A DNA stretch of 64,000 nucleotides from positions 62,001-126,000 of the forward strand of contig NZ_CP117516.1 in NCBI RefSeq assembly GCF_028621955.1, given 5' to 3'. Below are positions 17,855 to 28,555 of the stretch, in pieces. A program made the translations under genes and the position numbers. Below the pieces are notes generated by a model. The model saw only the letters and a program-made list of their open reading frames with translations, ran no database searches and had not been told where the DNA came from. Numbering within the stretch: position 1 is the stretch's first letter; every line of letters begins with the position of its first letter. Origin of the DNA: Erythrobacter sp. BLCC-B19 (lineage in GTDB: Bacteria; Pseudomonadota; Alphaproteobacteria; Sphingomonadales; Sphingomonadaceae).

Positions 17855-19389
17855 TGGGTCACCTTCGGTTGGGGAGAGCGAAGCGGGAACCACGCCAGGG
17901 CGGAGAGCAGCAGGAACCCGCCGGACAGCGCGAAAATCAGCCCCTTGTCAGGGGCGGCGGCGACAAGGCGGGCAATGCCGAGACTGGAAAGCAGCTGCGG
18001 CAGGACAATGGACAGGTTGAACAAGCCCATGAACAGCCCCATCCGCGCGCCATCGACATGGCTGGACATGATCGAAAAGGGCAGGCTGACAATCGCTCCC
18101 CAGCCGATCCCGCAAAGCGCCATCAGGCCGTAGAGCTGCCAGGGCTCTGCCACCGCCAGCCAGACGCCGGCGCAGCCCAGCGCCATCAGGCCGAGCGCGG
18201 CGATATGCACCCGCACCGGATCATACGCCCGCGCCAGCCAGCCAAGTCCCAATGGCGCAAGCGCGGCAACTGCGTTCATGGCGAGGAAGGCAAGGCTCGT
18301 GACCTGCCCGAGAGCCTCGGCACCAAGCGCCGGCATGCGGCCTTGCAGGAAGCTGACCATGAACACGAAGATCGGCTGCACGCCCAGCCACGTCAGGGCG
18401 CTCGCGGCGATGATCCGGCGGAAGGTGCCGTCAGGTCCGCCCTGCCGGATAAAGGCATGAAGGATCAGCAGCACACTTGCGCCAGCGCACAGCAGTTCGG
18501 CCGCATAGCCCTGCGGCGCGATGCCCAAAAGGTGCAGAGCAAAACCATAGAGATCGTAGACCAGCAGCGCCCACAGCGGTGATATGGCGAAAGCAAGACG
18601 CGCCGGGGTCAGGGTGGGTGCCGGATCGCCAGCGGCCGGGGGCGCGCCAAGTTCGCGCGGCTCGGAAATCAGGATCACCGGAAGAAGGGTGAACACCAGC
18701 ACCAGACCTGCCGCGACATGGATCAGCACATCATTGCCGAAGGCGGCCGCAAGCGCATAGGCGCCGACCCCGAAACTGCCCGAGACCACCTGCATGAGCG
18801 AGAAACTGCGGGTGCGCTCGGCGCCTTCTTCGGTGACATCGGCGATCAGGCTGCGGGCAGGATTGAAGCCGACATTGACGGCCAGGTCGAGCGTCAGCGC
18901 CACAGTCACCGCCACGGCCATGATGCTCGCGAGGCCCAGAGCGCCGGAAATCTCGCCGATCCGGGGCAGCAAGAGCAGCGACACGGCCGCCGCCACGCCG
19001 CCAATGAGGATGAAAGGCCGCCGCCGACCGCCAAGCAGCCACACGCGGTCGCTTAGCGCGCCGATCAACAACTGACCCGCGATCCCCGCCAAGGGCCCTG
19101 CGGCCCAGACTAACCCGATCTCCTCGATTTCAAAGCCGTAGCGCGTGGCAAGAATCCAGCTCAGCACGGAAATCTGCACCGACAGGGCCAACCCCATGGC
19201 GGTTGCGGGAAGGCTCAGGATAATTGCAAAGGCTGGCGAGCGCGTGCCTGTCGGCGGCGCGCTGATGCACTGAGCCGTCGCTGTGCCGATGCGATCCTGA
19301 ATCCCGAACAGACCCGCTCTCCCCTCTCGTCCGGTCAGGCCATCTGCTGGCCTGCGCACACCGCCATCGGTGCTTGTCGGCACCACCAT
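17851..19389 (-). CDS. MFS sugar transporter (GPH/SLC45-like, maltose or sucrose type)
   Basis: About 512 residues with 12 predicted membrane helices in the inner membrane. Between helices there is SDRVWLLGGRRRPFILIG, the conserved SDR..GRRRPF loop of the SLC45/sucrose-maltose carriers. The fold is the only clear basis for substrate assignment, supported by flanking GH13 enzymes on both sides. ATG at 19389 is chosen; the first helix starts near residue 50, leaving an unusually long polar N-terminus, so a shorter start is possible. It likely imports maltose or maltodextrin generated by the periplasmic GH13. Confidence 0.85.
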   Translation of the reverse strand: MVVPTSTDGGVRRPADGLTGREGRAGLFGIQDRIGTATAQCISAPPTGTRSPAFAIILSLPATAMGLALSVQISVLSWILATRYGFEIEEIGLVWAAGPLAGIAGQLLIGALSDRVWLLGGRRRPFILIGGVAAAVSLLLLPRIGEISGALGLASIMAVAVTVALTLDLAVNVGFNPARSLIADVTEEGAERTRSFSLMQVVSGSFGVGAYALAAAFGNDVLIHVAAGLVLVFTLLPVILISEPRELGAPPAAGDPAPTLTPARLAFAISPLWALLVYDLYGFALHLLGIAPQGYAAELLCAGASVLLILHAFIRQGGPDGTFRRIIAASALTWLGVQPIFVFMVSFLQGRMPALGAEALGQVTSLAFLAMNAVAALAPLGLGWLARAYDPVRVHIAALGLMALGCAGVWLAVAEPWQLYGLMALCGIGWGAIVSLPFSIMSSHVDGARMGLFMGLFNLSIVLPQLLSSLGIARLVAAAPDKGLIFALSGGFLLLSALAWFPLRSPQPKVTQ

Positions 19390-19521
19390 AGCTGCTCGTG
19401 CCACCAGCGTATGGGCTGCTTGCTTGGCCGAAACCTGCGAAAACCTGTCGTTATCTTGCACTCGGCTTGATCGCAGGAGACAGACCGGCTCCCGCTGCCC
19501 CACAGGAACGGCGCAATTGTG

Positions 19522-21147
19522 ATGGGCAGCGGGATGACGACAAGCGCAGGATCAGGGCCGCAGGACGGCGCGCCATGGTGGCGCGGAGCGACAATCTACC
19601 AGATCTATCCGCGCAGCTTCGCCGACAGCAACGGCGATGGGATCGGCGATCTGCCGGGCATCACCGCGAGGCTCGAACACGTCGCCTCGCTCGGCGTGGA
19701 CGCGGTGTGGATTTCGCCCTTCTTCGTCTCGCCGATGCATGATTACGGCTATGACGTTGCCGATTATCGCGATGTCGATCCGCAGTTCGGAACGTTGGAG
19801 GACTTCGATGCGCTACTGGCAAAGGCCCACGCACTGGGTCTGAAGGTGCTGGTCGATCTGGTGTTTGCCCATACCTCGCATCTGCACCCGTGGTTCATGG
19901 CCAGCCGGTCAGGCGCTGATGATCCCCATGCAGACTGGTATGTCTGGGCCGATCCCCGGCCCGATGGCAGCCCGCCCAACAACTGGCAGTCAGTCTTCAC
20001 CGGCCCAGCCTGGACCTGGGAGCCGCGCCGCCGCCAGTATTACATGCACAATTTCCTGCCGCAGCAGCCGCAGCTCAACCATCACAACTCCGAAGTGCAG
20101 GACGCGTTGTTGGATGTGATGCGCTTCTGGCTGGAGCGCGGGGTGGATGGGTTTCGGCTCGACGCGATCAACATGGCGGTGCACAATCCCGCCCTGCCCG
20201 ACAATCCCCCCGCCCCGCCCGATCGCCCGCGCAACCGCCCGTTCGATTTCCAGAGCCATCTTCACAACCAGTCGCAGCCTGAACTCCTTGGGTTCCTCGA
20301 ACGTCTGCGCGCCCTTGCTGACGGATATGGCGCGGCCTTTCTGGTAGGCGAGATCGGCGGCGAGTGGGCTGAGCACGAGATGAAGCGCTACACTGCGGGC
20401 GAAAGCCGGCTCCACAGTGCCTACAGCTTCGCGTTCCTGTCCGCCCCGCAGCTCAGCGCGGCCCATTTGCGCGAAACGCTGGCCGGATGGAACGGAGAGC
20501 CGGATGAAGGCTGGCCGTCGTGGGCCTTTTCCAACCACGATGCGCCCCGCGTGGTATCGCGCTGGGCCGTGCCGGATGGAACCCCGCTACCGGCGGGCCT
20601 TGCGCTTGCGCTGCTGATCGCGCTGCGCGGCAATATCTTCCTCTATCAGGGCGAGGAACTCGGTCTGCCCCAAGCCGACATTCCCTTCGCGGCACTGCGC
20701 GATCCCGAAGCGATCGCCAACTGGCCTCACACACATGGGCGCGACGGTGCGCGCACGCCGATGCCGTGGCGGCACGATGCTCCGCATGGCGGGTTTTCCG
20801 AGGCCGAGCCGTGGCTGATGTTCGCGCCCGAACACCGCGCCCACGCGGTTGATCGGCAGGAAGCCCACTCGGGATCGATCCTTCATGTGTGCCGTCAGCT
20901 TGTCGCTTTGCGCCAAGGGCGTCCAGCTCTCCGGACCGGTTCACTCGAATGGTGCGATGCCCTGCCGCCGCTCATCGCATTCGACCGGCAGGCTGGCGCT
21001 GATCGCCTGCGCTGCATGTTCAACCCCACTCCCGATCCCTGCCCCGCCCCGCTGCTTGACGGCTGGCGACCAGTGCTGCGGATCGGCGCCGATGCCGGGC
21101 CGCAGGTGCTTGGACCCTTCGGTGCAATTCTGGCGGAGCCCCAATGA
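19522..21147 (+). CDS. GH13 alpha-glucosidase / oligo-1,6-glucosidase, cytosolic
   Basis: A roughly 541-residue cytosolic enzyme without signal peptide, homologous to alpha-glucosidases that hydrolyse maltose and short maltodextrins. WWRGATIYQIYPRSFADSNGDGIGDLPGI is cut by the usual family blocks: nucleophile Asp214 (DGFRLDAIN), acid/base Glu277 (LVGEIGGE), SNHD with Asp340, and QPQLN in place of QPDLN. Length is normal. Start choices are ATG 19522 or ATG 19534. It is divergent from the MFS gene and should finish degradation of the imported sugar. Its stop overlaps the cytochrome P450 start. Confidence 0.9.
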   Translation: MGSGMTTSAGSGPQDGAPWWRGATIYQIYPRSFADSNGDGIGDLPGITARLEHVASLGVDAVWISPFFVSPMHDYGYDVADYRDVDPQFGTLEDFDALLAKAHALGLKVLVDLVFAHTSHLHPWFMASRSGADDPHADWYVWADPRPDGSPPNNWQSVFTGPAWTWEPRRRQYYMHNFLPQQPQLNHHNSEVQDALLDVMRFWLERGVDGFRLDAINMAVHNPALPDNPPAPPDRPRNRPFDFQSHLHNQSQPELLGFLERLRALADGYGAAFLVGEIGGEWAEHEMKRYTAGESRLHSAYSFAFLSAPQLSAAHLRETLAGWNGEPDEGWPSWAFSNHDAPRVVSRWAVPDGTPLPAGLALALLIALRGNIFLYQGEELGLPQADIPFAALRDPEAIANWPHTHGRDGARTPMPWRHDAPHGGFSEAEPWLMFAPEHRAHAVDRQEAHSGSILHVCRQLVALRQGRPALRTGSLEWCDALPPLIAFDRQAGADRLRCMFNPTPDPCPAPLLDGWRPVLRIGADAGPQVLGPFGAILAEPQ

Positions 21148-22292
21148 CTGATCCTCTCGACCGTGATCCCTTCGCGCCCATCCGCCGCGGCGAGGGCGTC
21201 TTGCTCGCCGATTTCGAAGGCGAGCCGATCCCGATGATCCTCGGCCACCGGGCCGTGCGGCAGGCGGCAAAGGACTGGCAGACCTTCAGCTCGGATGCGC
21301 CTTGCCGGGTGCCGATCCCGGACGAACGCGGGGTCAGATCCGTGCGGCAATTGCCGATCGAGGCCGACCCTCCGCTCCACAAGGCAGCGCGTGATCTCCT
21401 GAAGCCGATCTTCATGCAACCCGCCTCCCCCGCCTATGCCGCGCGGATCGAGGCGCTGGTGGCACGCGTGCTCGCGCCGCTGTTGGGTGCTGGCGAGGTC
21501 GAGATTGTGCGCGGCTTTGCCCTGCCGCTTCAGTCCCTCGCGCTGACCCACCTGCTCGGCATGCCCGAAAGCGCGGCCGAGGAATGGATCGGTTGGGGCA
21601 TCCACGTCTTCCGCGACGGGTCTGACAGCGCCGAAAAGGGCTCGGTGCTGGATCGTTACATCCGCCGCCAGATCGCGGCGGCGCGGGCGGAGCCGGGCGA
21701 CGACCTGTTCGGCGCGATGACGCGGATGCGCCTCGATGGCCGTCCGCTCACCGACGAGGAGATGATCGGAATCGCCAACCTCACCTTCGCCGGAGGGCGC
21801 GACACGGTGATCACCGCGATTGCGGAAATCATCGCCTACTTCGCGGTCAACCGTCCTGCGCTGGAACTCTTGCGGGCGGAACCAAAGCGGATCGCGGCTG
21901 CGGTGGAGGAATTTGTCCGCGTCACCTCGCCCTTGACGCACATCGGAAGGGTCTGTCCGCGAGAAACCGAGGTCGGGGGCTACCGGGTGGCACCCGACGC
22001 ACGGGTCTCGCTGTGCTGGGCATCGGCCAATTTCGACGAGACCGTGTTCGACGCGCCAACCGAAATCCGGCTCGACCGGATGCCGAACCCGCACCTGGGC
22101 TTCGGCAGCGGCCACCACAATTGCCTTGGCGCGGCACAGGCGCGCGCGATCCTGCGGGCGCTGATCCGGCAGCTGGGCGAACTGACGTCCGCGATCGACA
22201 TCCTGTCGCATGAGCGCGGGTGCGAAAACTTTGGCACGGTCGCCCGCGAGGTTGGCTTCAAATCGCTCAAGGTGCGTCTGCACGCAAGCTAG
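21144..22292 (+). CDS. Cytochrome P450
   Basis: A 382-residue soluble bacterial P450 monooxygenase. The heme-ligand loop FGSGHHNCLG ends with Cys327, the I-helix oxygen-activation motif is AGGRDT (216-221) and the K-helix ExxR is E256-R259. The enzyme looks complete and needs a ferredoxin/reductase from elsewhere; none is in the window. Its ATG overlaps the alpha-glucosidase stop by ATGA, so the two are translated together, an unusual pairing. It is convergent with the sarcosine-oxidase operon 33 nt away. The CYP family is not assigned and the substrate is unknown; a glycoside aglycone, or an N- or O-methyl group, would fit one neighbour or the other. Confidence 0.9.
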   Translation: MTDPLDRDPFAPIRRGEGVLLADFEGEPIPMILGHRAVRQAAKDWQTFSSDAPCRVPIPDERGVRSVRQLPIEADPPLHKAARDLLKPIFMQPASPAYAARIEALVARVLAPLLGAGEVEIVRGFALPLQSLALTHLLGMPESAAEEWIGWGIHVFRDGSDSAEKGSVLDRYIRRQIAAARAEPGDDLFGAMTRMRLDGRPLTDEEMIGIANLTFAGGRDTVITAIAEIIAYFAVNRPALELLRAEPKRIAAAVEEFVRVTSPLTHIGRVCPRETEVGGYRVAPDARVSLCWASANFDETVFDAPTEIRLDRMPNPHLGFGSGHHNCLGAAQARAILRALIRQLGELTSAIDILSHERGCENFGTVAREVGFKSLKVRLHAS

Positions 22293-22325
22293 CGGCGAGC
22301 AGCGCCAAGCCATATGGGCCCACAC

Positions 22326-22823
22326 TCACATCTGGATCGTTCGGAGCAAGCCTGCAAACCAGTCGAGCAAAGCGGCTTCGTGATAGAGCAGGGCTTCGCC
22401 GGTCGCGAGACGCACGGCCATCATCCGTTCTCCGGCAATCCCCAGCACCATCGCCTGACCCGGCGCGAGCATGGGTGGCGCATGAGAAGCAAATCGTCTG
22501 AAAATCGCGTCGAGCCCGTCGGATGAAATCCGCCATTCGATGTGGCTGTCGCAGCAGCTGCTGACAAGCATCGCTTCATGCCATTCGGGAAGCACTGCCC
22601 CGGGCGACAAGCGGACGAACCATTCGCCCGGTGCGACCGAGAAGACATCGCTTCCGGCAATCGTGGCGACACGGCCGATCGCAAGCTGCGCCGCTCCGGC
22701 AAACGGCATGACCACAGGCTGAGCCAGCCTTGCTGGCGAGACGACGCGGTAAAGCATGGGGCGGGATGCAAGGGCGATGTCCAGCTCTGGTGCCGGCATT
22801 GGGGTAGCGGAAAGCTCAGCCAT
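22326..22823 (-). CDS. soxG: Sarcosine oxidase gamma subunit-like protein
   Basis: A 165-residue cytosolic protein, shorter and more divergent than usual gamma subunits (about 200 residues). The GcvT-like pattern is seen in PGEWFVRLSPG, SSCCDSHIEWRISSDGLDAIFRRF and the GEALLYHEAALLDWFAGLLR end. Gamma subunits have a structural role in the heterotetrameric oxidase. Identity rests mostly on its place as the last gene of soxBDAG: it overlaps soxA by 8 nt. Confidence 0.7.
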   Translation of the reverse strand: MAELSATPMPAPELDIALASRPMLYRVVSPARLAQPVVMPFAGAAQLAIGRVATIAGSDVFSVAPGEWFVRLSPGAVLPEWHEAMLVSSCCDSHIEWRISSDGLDAIFRRFASHAPPMLAPGQAMVLGIAGERMMAVRLATGEALLYHEAALLDWFAGLLRTIQM

Positions 22824-25677
22824 TCATCCGCTCCCCTTCCGGATCGAATGCCGCGGCCGGAATGATCCGGGCCGCCATCCTGCGCCCCAGATTCCACACC
22901 ACCACCTCCTCGCCCAACCGGCTCCGCCCATCGGCCACCATGGCAAGTGCATGCGGACGGCCGAGCGCAGGCGAGAACACCGAGGTCGTCACCCAACCCG
23001 CACTTCGTCCTGAGACGTCGCTTTCGAGGACATGGGCACCGACCGGCAGGCAGGTGCCCTCCTTGCTCTCCAGCCCCACCAGCTGCCGGCGTCCGACCCT
23101 CGTTGCCTCGGGCATGAGGCATGACCGCCGCCCGACGAAATGATCGCGCCTCGCGCGCACCGGCCCGCCAAAGCCGACGTCGTCGGGGAAGGTCGTTCCA
23201 TCCGTTTCGGAGCCGAGGTGAAGGAAGCCCTTTTCCGCCCGCAGCACCATCAGCGCCTCAATCCCGAAAGGCATGATCCCGCAATCCCTGCCCACTTCCA
23301 TCAGCCGCGCATGGAGCGCTGCCGCGTAACGAGACGGGACGGCTATTTCATAGCTCAGCTCGCCCGAGTAGCTGACCCGCTGGATGCGGCAGGGCACACC
23401 CTCCAGCACGCCTTCGCGGTGGGCCAGGTGCGGGAAGGCGTCAGGCGCGAGGTCGATGTCGCTCTCCAGCTGCGCGAGCACCCTGCGTGCGGCAGGGCCG
23501 GCGAGGTTCATCACCGCCCACCCCTGCGTCACATCCCCGATCGCCACTTCGAGATCGGGCCATTCGCACTGCAGCCATTCTTCCATATGACGCTGCACCA
23601 TGCCCGCGTTGGAGCTGGTGGTGCCGACGAGGAAATGATCCTCGGTGCGCCTGGCGACGATGCCATCGTCGATGATGATGCCGTGCTCGTTGAGCATCAG
23701 ACCATAGCGACAGGCACCGGGCTTCAGCGTCGAGACCCGCCCGACATAAAGCCGATCGAGAAAGGTTGCCGCATCTCTGCCCTTGACCTCGATCTTTCCG
23801 AGCGGCGAGGCATCGAACAGGCCGACCCCTGCTCGCACACCGGCGGCCTCGCGCAGCACGGCGGCCGCCTCGTCTTCGCCGCCGCGGGGATAGCAGGCGG
23901 GGCGGGTCCACAGGCCGTATTCCTCGAATGCTGCGCCAAGTGCGGCATGCGCCTCGTGAGCGGGCAGGCGGCGCAGCGGGCGCAGGTGCGGGCCGACACG
24001 GTGCCCCGCATAGGCCCCGATCGTTGCCGGTTCGTAGGGGGGGCGAAAGCGGGTGGTGCCGACCGCGTCCGGGGCCAGACCCTCCAGCGCGCCCATGATG
24101 GCAAGGCCGTTGACGTTCGAGGTCTTGCCCTGATCGCTCGCCATGCCGAGCGTGGTGTAGCGCTTGAGATGCTCGACCGCGCGGAAGGATTCGCGGCGTG
24201 CAAGCGCGATGTCGGCGGCGGTGACATCGTTCTGGTAATCGACGAAGGCCTCGGCGCTGGGCTGTTCGGGGTCGGCAGAGACGTGCCAGACAGGGCGGAC
24301 ATGGCCGAGCCCTTTGCCAGCGGCGGCAGCGATGAGGCGGACAGGGCCGGCCGCGTCGGCAGCGCAGAAGGCTTGCGCTGCTTCATCCCATCGCAATACC
24401 CCGCCGGCCTGCCCGTGGAGATGGACCACGGGGCTGAACCCGCCCGATACCAGCAGCGCATCGCAGGGGATCGCGCCGCCGGAGCGGATCACCCGAACGT
24501 CTGCCCCAAGACGCGCAACCTCCACCGCCGTGACCCGCCGCCGTCCCCGCGCGCGCCAGGGCACGGTTTCCAGCGCCACCGCAATGCCCAGCCCCTGCGC
24601 CGCCTTCAACCTTGCCACATCGACGTGCGGGCGGGCATCGAGGATCGCGGCGACGGTCACCCCCGCTGCAGCCAGCGCGAGCGCGGTGTCCCATGCGCGG
24701 TCATTATTCGCTGCCAGCACGATCCGGCGGCCCGGCGCAATCGCCTGCCGCTCGAGCAATAGTCCCGCTGCCGAAGCGAGCACCACGCCGGGCAGATCGT
24801 TACCGGCGAAGACCAAGGGGCGCTCGTGTGCTCCCGTGGCGAGCACGATCTCGCGCGCACGGACCTTCCACAGGCGCTGGCGGGGGCCATCCCGCTCCGC
24901 CTCGGGCAGGTGATCGGTCAGCCGCTCGAGCATGGTGACGAAGCCGTGATCCTGCACCGACAGAACCGTGGTTCGGGGCAGCAGCGTGACATCGCGGTGC
25001 GCGGCGAGCAACGCGGCAAGCCGCGCCGCCTCGGCACGCTCCCCGGCCTGCGCGGGACCGAAAATGGCGCCGCCGAAATGAGGATCAGTCTCCACCAGCA
25101 TGACCTTGCGGCCCTGCTGCGCCAGACCTTGTGCTGCCTCCAGACCCGCAAGTCCGCTGCCGACGATCAGGCAGTCGACCTCGGCAACGCGCTGCTCGTA
25201 GCGGTCGGGATCGGGCGCGACCGGAGCCCGCCCCAGTCCCGCTGCCCGGCGGATGGCAGGCTCGAACCAGTGCCAGTCGGGCCGGATGAAGGTCTTGTAG
25301 TAGAAAGCGGCGGGGATGAAGCGCTTGAGCCACCCGTTGACCGCCATGAGGTCAAAGCTGGCCGATGGCCATGCGTTGACCGGCGCGGCGGCGAGTCCTT
25401 GGTAAAGCTCGAGCGTTGTCGCCTTGAGGTTGGGCGTCGTCAGCGCCCCTTCCTGCCACTGGACAATCGCATTGGGCTCTTCCAGCCCGCTCGCCAGCAG
25501 CCCGCGCGGGCGGTGATACTTGAAACTGCGTCCGAGGATCGACACGCCGTTGGCCAGCAGGGCCGAGGCGAGGCTGTCCCCCGCCAGCCCTGTGAGGCGG
25601 CGCCCGCCCCAGACGAATTCGATACGCCGGTCGCGATCGATCAGGCTGCCGCCGTGGCCGAGACGAAAGCCGGTCAT
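22816..25677 (-). CDS. soxA: Sarcosine oxidase alpha subunit
   Basis: A 953-residue subunit of heterotetrameric sarcosine oxidase, which oxidatively demethylates sarcosine or a related N-methyl amine to glycine, H2O2 and 5,10-methylene-tetrahydrofolate. Order of domains: small N-terminal ferredoxin-like part (GSLIDRDRRIEF, SFKYHRPRG), a NAD-binding Rossmann domain (VDCLIVGSGLAGLEAA), a second nucleotide-binding part (LATGAHERPLVF), and a C-terminal aminomethyltransferase (GcvT) domain of about 370 residues. ATG at 25677 overlaps soxD by 4 nt. Size and domains are normal for the family. No folate-C1 genes follow, unlike many sox operons. Confidence 0.93.
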   Translation of the reverse strand: MTGFRLGHGGSLIDRDRRIEFVWGGRRLTGLAGDSLASALLANGVSILGRSFKYHRPRGLLASGLEEPNAIVQWQEGALTTPNLKATTLELYQGLAAAPVNAWPSASFDLMAVNGWLKRFIPAAFYYKTFIRPDWHWFEPAIRRAAGLGRAPVAPDPDRYEQRVAEVDCLIVGSGLAGLEAAQGLAQQGRKVMLVETDPHFGGAIFGPAQAGERAEAARLAALLAAHRDVTLLPRTTVLSVQDHGFVTMLERLTDHLPEAERDGPRQRLWKVRAREIVLATGAHERPLVFAGNDLPGVVLASAAGLLLERQAIAPGRRIVLAANNDRAWDTALALAAAGVTVAAILDARPHVDVARLKAAQGLGIAVALETVPWRARGRRRVTAVEVARLGADVRVIRSGGAIPCDALLVSGGFSPVVHLHGQAGGVLRWDEAAQAFCAADAAGPVRLIAAAAGKGLGHVRPVWHVSADPEQPSAEAFVDYQNDVTAADIALARRESFRAVEHLKRYTTLGMASDQGKTSNVNGLAIMGALEGLAPDAVGTTRFRPPYEPATIGAYAGHRVGPHLRPLRRLPAHEAHAALGAAFEEYGLWTRPACYPRGGEDEAAAVLREAAGVRAGVGLFDASPLGKIEVKGRDAATFLDRLYVGRVSTLKPGACRYGLMLNEHGIIIDDGIVARRTEDHFLVGTTSSNAGMVQRHMEEWLQCEWPDLEVAIGDVTQGWAVMNLAGPAARRVLAQLESDIDLAPDAFPHLAHREGVLEGVPCRIQRVSYSGELSYEIAVPSRYAAALHARLMEVGRDCGIMPFGIEALMVLRAEKGFLHLGSETDGTTFPDDVGFGGPVRARRDHFVGRRSCLMPEATRVGRRQLVGLESKEGTCLPVGAHVLESDVSGRSAGWVTTSVFSPALGRPHALAMVADGRSRLGEEVVVWNLGRRMAARIIPAAAFDPEGERMNG

Positions 25678-25946
25678 GCCTCCTCCTCCGCTGCCGATCC
25701 GAGCGGGGCGGTCTCGACGATGGTGTGATCGATGGTCGAGCGAGTGACGGCAAACCACATCCCGCAGCCGAGCGCATGGTGCCAGCGTTCGCGGTGCAAC
25801 CCCTTGGGGTTCGTGCGATGATGAAGATAGGCCGCCCACTCTTCATCGCTGCAATCGAGCGGCGGGCGGATGATCGGATTTTCTCCGCCGCAGCGGAACT
25901 CGGCCTCGGGCCGGGGGCCGCACCAGGGGCAGGCGATTTCCAGCAT
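25674..25946 (-). CDS. soxD: Sarcosine oxidase delta subunit
   Basis: A 90-residue subunit of the heterotetramer. The zinc-binding CPWCG near the N-terminus, RCGGE, the DEEWAAYLHHRTNPKG block and ERWHHALGCGMWF are diagnostic for SoxD. It overlaps soxB by one base (TGATG) and soxA by four, so the subunits are made in stoichiometric coupling. Confidence 0.93.
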   Translation of the reverse strand: MLEIACPWCGPRPEAEFRCGGENPIIRPPLDCSDEEWAAYLHHRTNPKGLHRERWHHALGCGMWFAVTRSTIDHTIVETAPLGSAAEEEA

Positions 25947-27274
25947 CAGTGGGCAATCCCCGAGGCGGCAGCCTCGTCGATCATGGCGCCCGAGGTGAAG
26001 CGGCCAAAGCCGAAGGGCTGCGCGATCGGGTGCGCTCTCCCGGTCGCAACATGGTGCGCGGTCAGCCAGCCGCCCGCCGGGATCGCCTTGAACCCGCCGG
26101 TGCCCCAGCCGCAGTTGAAATGGAGGCCTGCAATCGCGCTCTCGTCGAGGATCGGGGAGCTATCGTGCACCACGTCGCAGATCCCCGCCCACTGGCGCAG
26201 AAACCGCAGGCGCGAGAACTGCGGGAACAGCTCGATTACGCCGGCTGCGGCCTGCTCCATCACTGGCAGGCTGCCGCGCTGCGCGTAGGAGATGAACAGA
26301 TCGAGCCCCGCGCCGATCACCAGCTCGCCCTTGTCGGATTGCGACAGATAGACCCCGGTCGCGGGCGAGAGCAGCACCGTATCGAGGCACGGCTTGACCG
26401 GTTCGGAGACGAAGGCCTGCAACGCGAAGGACTGGATCGGCAGGCTTAGTCCGGCCATCGCGGCGACCTCGCTGCTATGGCCTGCCACCGCCACCACCAC
26501 GCGGTCGCAGCTGATGGTTCCGCGTGAGGTTTCCACCGCCGTGATCCGCCCGCCCTGCTGCCTGAGGCCCGTCACAGCGGTCTTCTGGAGAATATGCACC
26601 CCTGCGCGCGAGGCCGCGCGGGCATAGGCCCAGGCCACCGCATCGTGCCGCGCCGTGCCGCCGCGCGGCTGAAGCAGCCCGCCAAGGATGGGGAAGCGGG
26701 GGTTCGGATTGAGGCCGGGGATGCGGGCGCGCACGCCTGCGCCATCGTGAAGTTCGGCATCCACCCCGTTCAGCAGCATCGCATTGGCCGAACGGTGCAA
26801 CATCTCCATCCCGTGCCGGTCATGCGCCAGCATCCACATGCCGCGCTGCGAGAACATGATGTTGTAATCGAGCGCCTTCGACAGCCCTTCGTAAAGCCCG
26901 AGCGACAGGTCGTAGAGCGCGGCCGATTGCGGGAAGAAGTAGTTGGAGCGGATCACCGTGGTGTTGCGCCCGGTGTTGCCGCCGCCGATCCAGCCGCGCT
27001 CGATCACGCAGACCCGGGTGATGCCGTGATTGGCGGCCAGATAATGCGCTGTCGCCAGCCCGTGCCCCCCGCCGCCGATGATGACGACATCGTAATGGCG
27101 CTCGGGCGCATCGGGCTCGTTGAGGATCGGCGTCCAGTGCGACTGGCGGTTCAGCCCCCCGCGCAGGAGGGAGAAGGCGCCATAGCGAGCCGGCTTGTGC
27201 GGGGCAGATGTCACGGATTGATCCCACTTGGCGCGCCATCGTGGCTCGGCACTTGTTTCCAATCCGATAGCCAT
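25946..27274 (-). CDS. soxB: Sarcosine oxidase beta subunit
   Basis: A 442-residue flavoprotein subunit carrying non-covalent FAD, covalent FMN and the substrate site. The dinucleotide motif GGGGHG is at 67-72 followed by LATAHYLAANHGI, and NTTVIRSNYFF is conserved. The FMN-attaching His is expected at 210 in GTARHDAVAW, as in characterised beta subunits. The N-terminus is about 20 residues longer than usual before YGAFSLLRGG; GTG at 27214 would give a more typical start and leave TTTCCAATCCGAT at 27256-27268 in the control region. First gene of soxBDAG, divergent from the transporter gene at 27317. Confidence 0.93.
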   Translation of the reverse strand: MAIGLETSAEPRWRAKWDQSVTSAPHKPARYGAFSLLRGGLNRQSHWTPILNEPDAPERHYDVVIIGGGGHGLATAHYLAANHGITRVCVIERGWIGGGNTGRNTTVIRSNYFFPQSAALYDLSLGLYEGLSKALDYNIMFSQRGMWMLAHDRHGMEMLHRSANAMLLNGVDAELHDGAGVRARIPGLNPNPRFPILGGLLQPRGGTARHDAVAWAYARAASRAGVHILQKTAVTGLRQQGGRITAVETSRGTISCDRVVVAVAGHSSEVAAMAGLSLPIQSFALQAFVSEPVKPCLDTVLLSPATGVYLSQSDKGELVIGAGLDLFISYAQRGSLPVMEQAAAGVIELFPQFSRLRFLRQWAGICDVVHDSSPILDESAIAGLHFNCGWGTGGFKAIPAGGWLTAHHVATGRAHPIAQPFGFGRFTSGAMIDEAAASGIAH

Positions 27275-27316
27275 TTATCCAAAGCGCATCAAGTCGCCGA
27301 ATTGGAGAGGCAGCGG

Positions 27317-28551
<1,235 letters not shown>

Positions 28552-28555
<4 letters not shown>

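Noticed and set aside
21144..22292. Assigning the P450 as the 6-O-methyl-galactose demethylase of porphyran degradation
   Set aside because: No porphyranase, ferredoxin or reductase partner is present and no family-specific residue could be checked.
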